Translations under genes and position numbers: made by a program | In this document: positions 58,187-64,000 of the stretch, piece by piece | Numbering within the stretch: position 1 is the first letter of the stretch | Layout of the letters: each line of letters starts with the position of its first letter | The notes under the pieces: model-generated | Database searches by the model: none | Seen by the model: only the letters and a program-made list of their open reading frames with translations | What the model was told of the DNA's origin: nothing | From: Steinernema hermaphroditum | Taxonomy: Eukaryota > Nematoda > Chromadorea > Rhabditida > Steinernematidae | Length of the DNA: 64,000 bases | Direction of reading: 5' to 3' | NCBI GenBank assembly: GCA_030435675.1 | Contig: CM059623.1 | Location: forward strand, 9,140,012-9,204,011

Positions 58187-61100
58187 CTCGGTCGGACTTG
58201 CCTTCTTCAGTCGGTCGGAGCGACTGCGGAGGCGAAGACCGTCGCCGCGCGACGACCCGGGCGCGCGCACGCCTCGGGCGCCTCCCCCTAGCCCGAGGCC
58301 TCCCGTCCGCCCCCTTCCGATCAATCGATGCCGCTCCCTCTGGTCAGCTCGTTTTTTTCGCCGCTGACCGTTTAGGGTCAATCCGCACTTAGAGGCGCGC
58401 CGGACTGTGAAATTGGAATCGTCGAGGGAAAACACGCCGAGCAGCAGATTCGATTCCGGGCGATGGGATTAGGGGCGACAAGGGGCACAAAAGGACCCTT
58501 TTTGTCCCTTAGGGTCAGAGGGGCACTTGAGCATCTGGGGGTACAAGACGATCACTTGCGAGAACAAAGAGTTGACGGCTTCGAAGGACGCCTCTAATTG
58601 AATTAACAATTATTTAGCGATCGTGAGGTGTAACAGTGCCGTGGAACGTTTCTAAGAAGGCACAAGGGCGATGGGTACATTCGAGTAAAAAATCAATATC
58701 GTTCAGATGGCTTTTGTCTTCTGAAGCCACAAGAAGATCCGATTACAGCAGAGTATCTTCTTCTCGGACATTAGTTCACAGAAACTGTGCTGGCGCTAAA
58801 CTCTCTGAAGGATTACAAGTCAATCAGAAGGGTCATATCGTCTTCTCCGCCGTGGCAACATGAACACACTAGCTTGAGGGTGGTTTCCTTACGCTCTCGA
58901 CCTCTTCGAGGATCAATCTCTCGAGGATCACCTTATTCTTCTCCAGATCAATATTCACTATTTCAGCGATGCACAAAAGATTGGTCCTTTCATCAGAGCA
59001 CGTCTAAAACTGACCGTCAATCCCTCTAGCGTAGGTGGAAACGCTAATTAAATTCCACGACTGTAAAACTGAAATTGTTTAGTGTTTTTGGAAGCGACCT
59101 GCTGCTCAAGAACCCGTTTCCGTAACCTTCGCTTTTCCACTTTTTACTTCCGTTCGATTCAAGCTGTTCTAAAGCTATAAATCAGGTGGCAAAGGTTTCG
59201 CACAATTTTCTTATCTTTTGGCGGTCTTTTAGTTCTACGAGTCTTAAGTGCGTCGATTGTCCCTTTCTGTACAGTACTCCTTGCATAGAACGTGCTTAAA
59301 GGTTAAAATCAGTCGGTTGATTACCTCATGAACAGCTCCTCATGAACTCTGCAGGCGGGTTCCTCGAAGAACACCACTGTGGATCACAATGTGGCTGAAG
59401 TGACCTAGTGCACTTTGGCTACAAGCCGGCTGGAACAGGCTATTTGTCACACAATCTATTACACCCTCTGCCCAGACGCATCAAAGTCGGTTAATTTTTG
59501 CTTTTTGTTTCCTAAACTCGACCCAACGCACTTACATCTTTCTTCCAGTTCTACTTTCGCTTTCTGATACAGATTGGCATGAAGTAACCGAAACGACATC
59601 CGAAGGACCGCCGATCGGTCGGAATGCGTTGTGCGTGCACACCGCCGGCGGATGATATCATCGCGGCGCAAAAAGTCGAATTGGTCTTTAAAAGTGTGAC
59701 GACCATCGTGTGACGAAGTTGCCATTTCCGCAGCGAGATGCACACGATGCACAACGGAGACCACGAGTCTCCTAATCTGTCTAGACATCTATGCTCAAGA
59801 CAGTCTAGAGTGCCACTAGGCGTGGGTCTAGAACGATTCGTTGATCTGTCTCGTCGTCGGTAGCTGGCTGAAATGTTGTCCTAGACAGTTAGACAAGGCT
59901 TTCAGAGTCTGTCCTATACACTTTAGAACCGTTCAGATCCTTTGTTTCTGAATTTTCAGAAGTGTTTTTCTGAAATTCAGTTTGATTGTTTTTAATAGCC
60001 CTATCCCGAGAAGCACGAAAACCTTCAAAAACTCATTCAACGCTTAATATTTAGAACCGAAAATTACAACCAATTTTGAGTCGGAGATAACTGAAAGACT
60101 TTTGTTTGGCTGGCGGTGTAGACCCGCGTCCTTCAAGAAGATTAGTTATGCCTTTTCTTGTCGTGCCTTTCCAAGTGGATTGTGAACCTTTCGTGAAAGT
60201 GGACGTTTCAAGAGCAGCACGATTTGAAAAATTCGGATCTTCTCCCTTCTTGGCCAAACTACAAACAGCTTTTCAACTTTCAAACCAACAACTACAAACA
60301 AACCAGCGGGGTCGTAAAATTTCAAACTTCTTTTACGGGCATCCGAATCGTAATCGAAGCCTTGGGAAACCCAAATTCCCTCCAAAAACATCTTCTTCTC
60401 GATCACTATGGCGCGGCTTTGGGAAGAAAGGAAACAAGCGAGTCCGTCGATAATATTTTGCACTTTTCGAAGACGACGCGATCGCCGGAGACGATAGTCG
60501 CTCGCCTATGATGACGGCGATATGACGCACTGGTTACGGTAGCCAGCGAGAAGCGAAGAGTTCGATGAGCGCCGATGTTTGTTTTTTCACAGACGACAGC
60601 GGTGTCCGCGGGGTACGGTAGTCACAGGAACGTTCAAACAAGATGGAATTTTTGTTTTTCTCAATTTCTGTGCAAAGTCTTTGCGAAATTTGGAGAGAAG
60701 GACATCTGAAGGGGGTTAGGAAATGTACGAGTTCCAGGGAAGGGGCGTGAGGCGCGTGTGGTTGGAGCATTGAAGGATGATGGATGGGAGAGGGAAAGGA
60801 CGGGTGCATCGAAAACACACGATAACATCGATGTATCGCTTTCTTATGACAAAGAAGTGGTGGAATGCACCCTGGAGAGGTGGAAGGGAACTTCAAGCGT
60901 TGCTTTCATAGAATCTAAAGAGAGTAGAGATCAGCTTGGCTTATGAGCACAAAAAGTCACAGTATCACATCTATCTTTCTTTCTGCCTGCACTGATTAGC
61001 AACGTTTCACAAAAAGAAGCGAATTAATAAAGCGACCAAGAAGAACCTATCAGAGTTCAAAAGATGTCTCCGTAACCAGTTTCGCGATAACCATTCAGTC

Positions 61101-62796
61101 GATTTCTGATAACTTTTCCATCGAGATGATGTCTCCTATCCTGTTCGGCGACCTTTAAAGATCGTCAGAACTTGTCGCCCGCTTGAATCAACCTGTATGT
61201 GATCTTTGTGACAATTGTGTCGAAATCAACATGCTTATGTTTTGTCTTGATTGGAAGGAATGATATGTTTTTCGTTGGAAGCGTTCTTCCTATGATCGAT
61301 GATCGAGCCTGATACCGCATACTTCACTTTTACTTCAGTTCTCTATTTCGACACGAAGTGCCTTTTGTTATCTTGCTATCCATGTATTTTTCAGATAAAT
61401 AAAATGTGAGAAATAGCAAACAAAAAATAAAAAAAACGTCGTATAAACTTTGCTGTCCAGCGCAAGGTAGAGTTCTTTGCCTTAATTGTTCAGAATTGTT
61501 CCCAATCTAGTTTTTTTCCAAAGTTTAGAAGCAAAACTCAATTTGTCTTAAGTGCATAGAATTTGAGGACTTTCCGTGTATTAAACTCCGAACTAATTCC
61601 GAACTATTGAAGCCACCCGGTCATGGATAAAAAAGTGTTTTCTAAAACTTTGTGTGCCCCGTTTTTTGAGCGATGAAATCAGTTTTTAGGAAAACGTTTC
61701 CGAGAAATTGGTTGCCCATAATCAGTTTCTTGGGAAATCTCGGCAACTTTCAAAAGTTTTAAAAGCCATTCTTTAGCCATAACCGGGTCCTCTTCAGCCT
61801 CCAAATCCTCGGGCATTCCACTCCCTCCCACTAGAATGGTGATTCTTACAGCGTGCCAACTTTTTCGCTTCTTTTTCGCCAAACGCAGCAAACGCCCAGA
61901 GGTACGTGTGGCTCCAAACAATGCGCATCGTTCACCTGAAGTAGCATAACATTACACACCTGTTTGTAGGGAAACCAGTTCGGCGCCCATAAATCACGTG
62001 CGCGCGCCAAGCGTATCAAACAACGCAATCTTTAGACTCTCTTCTCGGGAATTCCCTTCCTCTGGCGCCAGCTGGTTCGTCTTCTGACCTGACCCCGAGT
62101 GTCTCCTGTCTCCCTTGATTCATCGTGTTGGGGCTGCCCAGTCTCTTCAGGGTGATCCCCTTTGCACTCTACAAGTGGCATTTAATAGCGTCACCGCTTA
62201 ACACATTTTCGTCTGTTTAGGCATGCACGTCGTCTGGCCTCCCTCGAGGGTCCCCGGGGCAAACAGCGACCGGTTTGGCGCAGCGGTTACGGTAATCGAT
62301 CATTGCGCGAGTACTGTACTAATAACAGGCGTAGCGAGTGATCTCCGATTGGCGCGGAAAGTTCGCGACGCGAAGTTGGTCGAGGAATCAAACTGTAGGA
62401 GTCATGTCCTTGGACCACAGACACAGCGTCTAAAATTAGAAACTGGGTGATTGATGGGGATGTTCGGCTTGTTTTTGAATCCTTTTTGGGACTCGATTCC
62501 GGGGATCGCCACCCGAAGCGGGACTCTCCAAAGTTCACAAAACGTGTATTTTAAAAGTGGAAACACCACAGATGATGTCATTAAAGGAGATGGATTGCAG
62601 GTGGAAGTAGTGGGAAACACTGTTTTCCGATTTCTTATTTGCTCCGTTTTTGTGCGAAAACAATCAATTTGGCGCCTTAGAAGGTGTTGTGGAGTGAGAA
62701 GGCGTGTGTTGTGGAGAGAGGGGACTTACCGCATCAGTTTTCAAAACAAAGCCGACGCGATTTTTATCTAAATAGCTCTTATGTATTTGTTAAAAC
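58187..62796. other. Gene-poor region upstream of the astacin gene
   Basis: 4.6 kb without a supported gene. The first few hundred bases should be the astacin promoter. The rest shows only short, motif-free open frames and scattered TACGGTA motifs (60536, 60615, 62287) plus one GTCTAGAC (59779). Confidence 0.5.
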
Positions 62797-62955
62797 CAGA
62801 GATGCCCATTCGGGTTGGTTTCGCAATTGGCTCCGGCCCTAGGGACAATTCCGACCTAGAGTTGTTTTCCAAAATTTAGAAATGAAACCCTTATTACCGA
62901 TCCGAAAGAAAGAGACTCCGGCTTCGGCTCGACTCCGGCTCATTTGGCATCTCTG
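62797..62955. mobile_element. hAT-type MITE (159 bp)
   Basis: Perfect 10-bp terminal inverted repeats CAGAGATGCC / GGCATCTCTG, flanked by near-identical 8-bp sequences GTTAAAAC and GTTGGAAC, the target duplication length of hAT elements. The interior is non-coding, with several CTCCGGCT units near the right end. Confidence 0.75.
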
Positions 62956-63069
62956 GTTGGAACATAATAAGTTCTTTTGATGCATCTACGACCACAACTC
63001 TGAGACCACAAAGATAGTCGCAAATCATTTACTAAATGATCTACTCCCGCGTCCTTTGGACCACATAAC

Positions 63070-63400
63070 TCACATCTGGAACACTCCTATCAACACTCCG
63101 CAGCTCGGGCAAATGTGGTGCATTTCCTGAAATGCGCACGATTCATCGAGTCAGTGTGAAGGAGCATACCATCATCCAATCGCAGCAAAAGAAGAACAGG
63201 ACGAAGATGCCCAGGATAAAGTATCTAAAAAACGCACCGAAGTTACAGTAGTCAACAAGGAAAGCTTACAGAAGGACCATCACTAACCAGAACATGTTGT
63301 TCCTTCGGCGGATGACTGTGGTTACGACCTTTCTTCGGCACGCTTGACACACGGTAGCGATCGGAGCCGGTCCCATGCCACAGGGAACTGCTGCTATCAT
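63070..63400 (-). CDS. LITAF-domain membrane protein, very small (80 aa or longer)
   Basis: Three exons: 63400-63270, 63224-63170, 63126-63070. The chain 'MIAAVPCGMGPAPIATVCQACRRKVVTTV' carries the first CxxC, then a hydrophobic segment ('MFWLVMVLLLYFILGIFVLFFF') ending CCDWMM, and 'HHICPSCGVLIGVF' with the H-x-CPxCG half of the zinc site. This is the complete LITAF domain, which inserts as a hairpin into the cytosolic face of late endosome and lysosome membranes. The N-terminal proline-rich region usual in the family is absent; since an acceptor (CCCGCAG) precedes the first ATG by 5 nt, it may be trans-spliced there or continue into an unseen upstream exon. Confidence 0.82.
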
Positions 63401-63809
63401 GTCGGCTGCGGGATTAGGCGGGGATTCCGTGGAACGACAAAAAGCTGCACCAATCGACCGACCGACCGCTCAACAGCCGAATGCCAACAAGTAGAGGTAA
63501 AGTGTTGCAGCCATGTGTGCATGAGTCTAGACTCTAGACTCCTGGACTCTAAAGTGTAGATGGAACCGAACTGAGCAGTTAGTCGACCCTTGCGGTTCGC
63601 AGGACTACCGTAGTCTTGCGATTTGAGCTATTTCGTCGACTCTCCGACATCACTTGGCAATGAACGCCCTTCCTCTTTCACGGGTACTGTAGCGTCGCCC
63701 GCCCACAACTGAACCAAACATAGCAATTTTGTGTACCCAATTAACTACATTCCTGAGAAGCAAACAACAAACAAACCTTCTGCGGTGTAACAAAGTAAAA
63801 ACATAACAA
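63401..63809. other. Spacer between the LITAF gene and the partial gene at the window end
   Basis: About 400 bp with a GTCTAGAC (63525), a TACCGTAG (63606) and a TACTGTAG (63686), but no coding exon that I can support. The two same-strand genes could be operonic, though the distance is long for that. Confidence 0.4.
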
Positions 63810-63983
63810 CTAGTCTTCGTTATTTTCGTCTTTCGAAGTCTTGGTTTGGTGCTGGACGATGTTCTGCACGGCCATTGATCGCATCTCGGAGCTAAAGGGC
63901 GAGTTAACTTCGAGCAGCGGCTTTATCGCCGACTTCAGAGAGTTGAAGAGTTTGGGGAAAAGAAGTTCCTGACTTGCGAGAAG
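63810..63983 (-). CDS. Last exon of an unidentified gene (5' part outside window)
   Basis: An acceptor (TTTTCCAG) at 63984 opens a 57-codon frame ending at TAG (63810). The peptide begins 'LLASQELLFPKLFNSLKSAI' and ends with a charged 'TSKDENNED'. The helical, leucine-rich first part looks like the end of an alpha-solenoid protein, but I do not recognise it. The upstream exons would be needed to name it. Confidence 0.6.
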   Translation of the reverse strand, partial: LLASQELLFPKLFNSLKSAIKPLLEVNSPFSSEMRSMAVQNIVQHQTKTSKDENNED

Positions 63984-64000
63984 CTGGAAAAGACACGATG

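Noticed and set aside
62451..62771. 106-aa plus-strand open frame
   Set aside because: No motif, no splice or promoter context, and it lies in a gene-poor, repeat-bearing interval.

Overview
The window reads as a nematode genome, most likely Caenorhabditis-like (clade V). The evidence is the set of recognisable nematode orthologues, introns mostly of 41-60 nt with TTTCAG-type acceptors, and a splice acceptor placed directly before many start codons, as expected for spliced-leader trans-splicing. Several gene models below were assembled exon by exon from the sequence. For every complete model the summed exon lengths are a multiple of three, which is the main internal check. Orthologue names come from remembered family motifs, not from a search.

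Layout. Positions 1-4019 (+) hold the 3' end of a CDK11-like kinase and a myotubularin lipid phosphatase. Positions 4091-5686 (-) hold a 279-aa protein of unknown function. Positions 5.7-16.9 kb have no convincing gene but carry three different Tc1/mariner-type relics (10.4-13.5 kb). 16978-18323 (+) is 4-hydroxyphenylpyruvate dioxygenase. It converges on an uncharacterised Tyr-rich gene (19959-18525, -), which lies near an RG-rich gene with an F-box-associated-like C-terminus (21977-20221, -). A small lysine-rich membrane protein follows (22463-23403, +).

23.9-40.9 kb (-) is one giant gene: a signal peptide, about 30 fibronectin III domains, one membrane span and a roughly 550-aa cytoplasmic tail, matching LET-805/myotactin. 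It has two mutually exclusive exons for the membrane span. Its upstream 5 kb is gene-free and contains a conserved 45-bp direct repeat and paired AP-1-like sites.

45.9-53.9 kb is a dense housekeeping block: GRWD1 and the SR protein RSP-6 (+, operon-like); TRAPPC2L and CIAO3/OXY-4 (-, operon-like); RFC5 (+) and MED30 (+). 54.3-58.2 kb (-) is a secreted astacin protease with EGF, CUB and TSP1 domains (NAS-36/37-like). After 4.9 kb without a gene, a tiny LITAF-domain protein and the 3' end of an unknown gene (both -) close the window.

Functional themes: epidermal attachment and cuticle remodelling (LET-805, the NAS protease), tyrosine catabolism, and core RNA, DNA, trafficking and Fe-S functions. 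The most interesting observations are the transmembrane exon switch in the LET-805-like gene, two GC-AG introns in that gene with the same GCATGC donor, and several dispersed short motifs that look over-represented.
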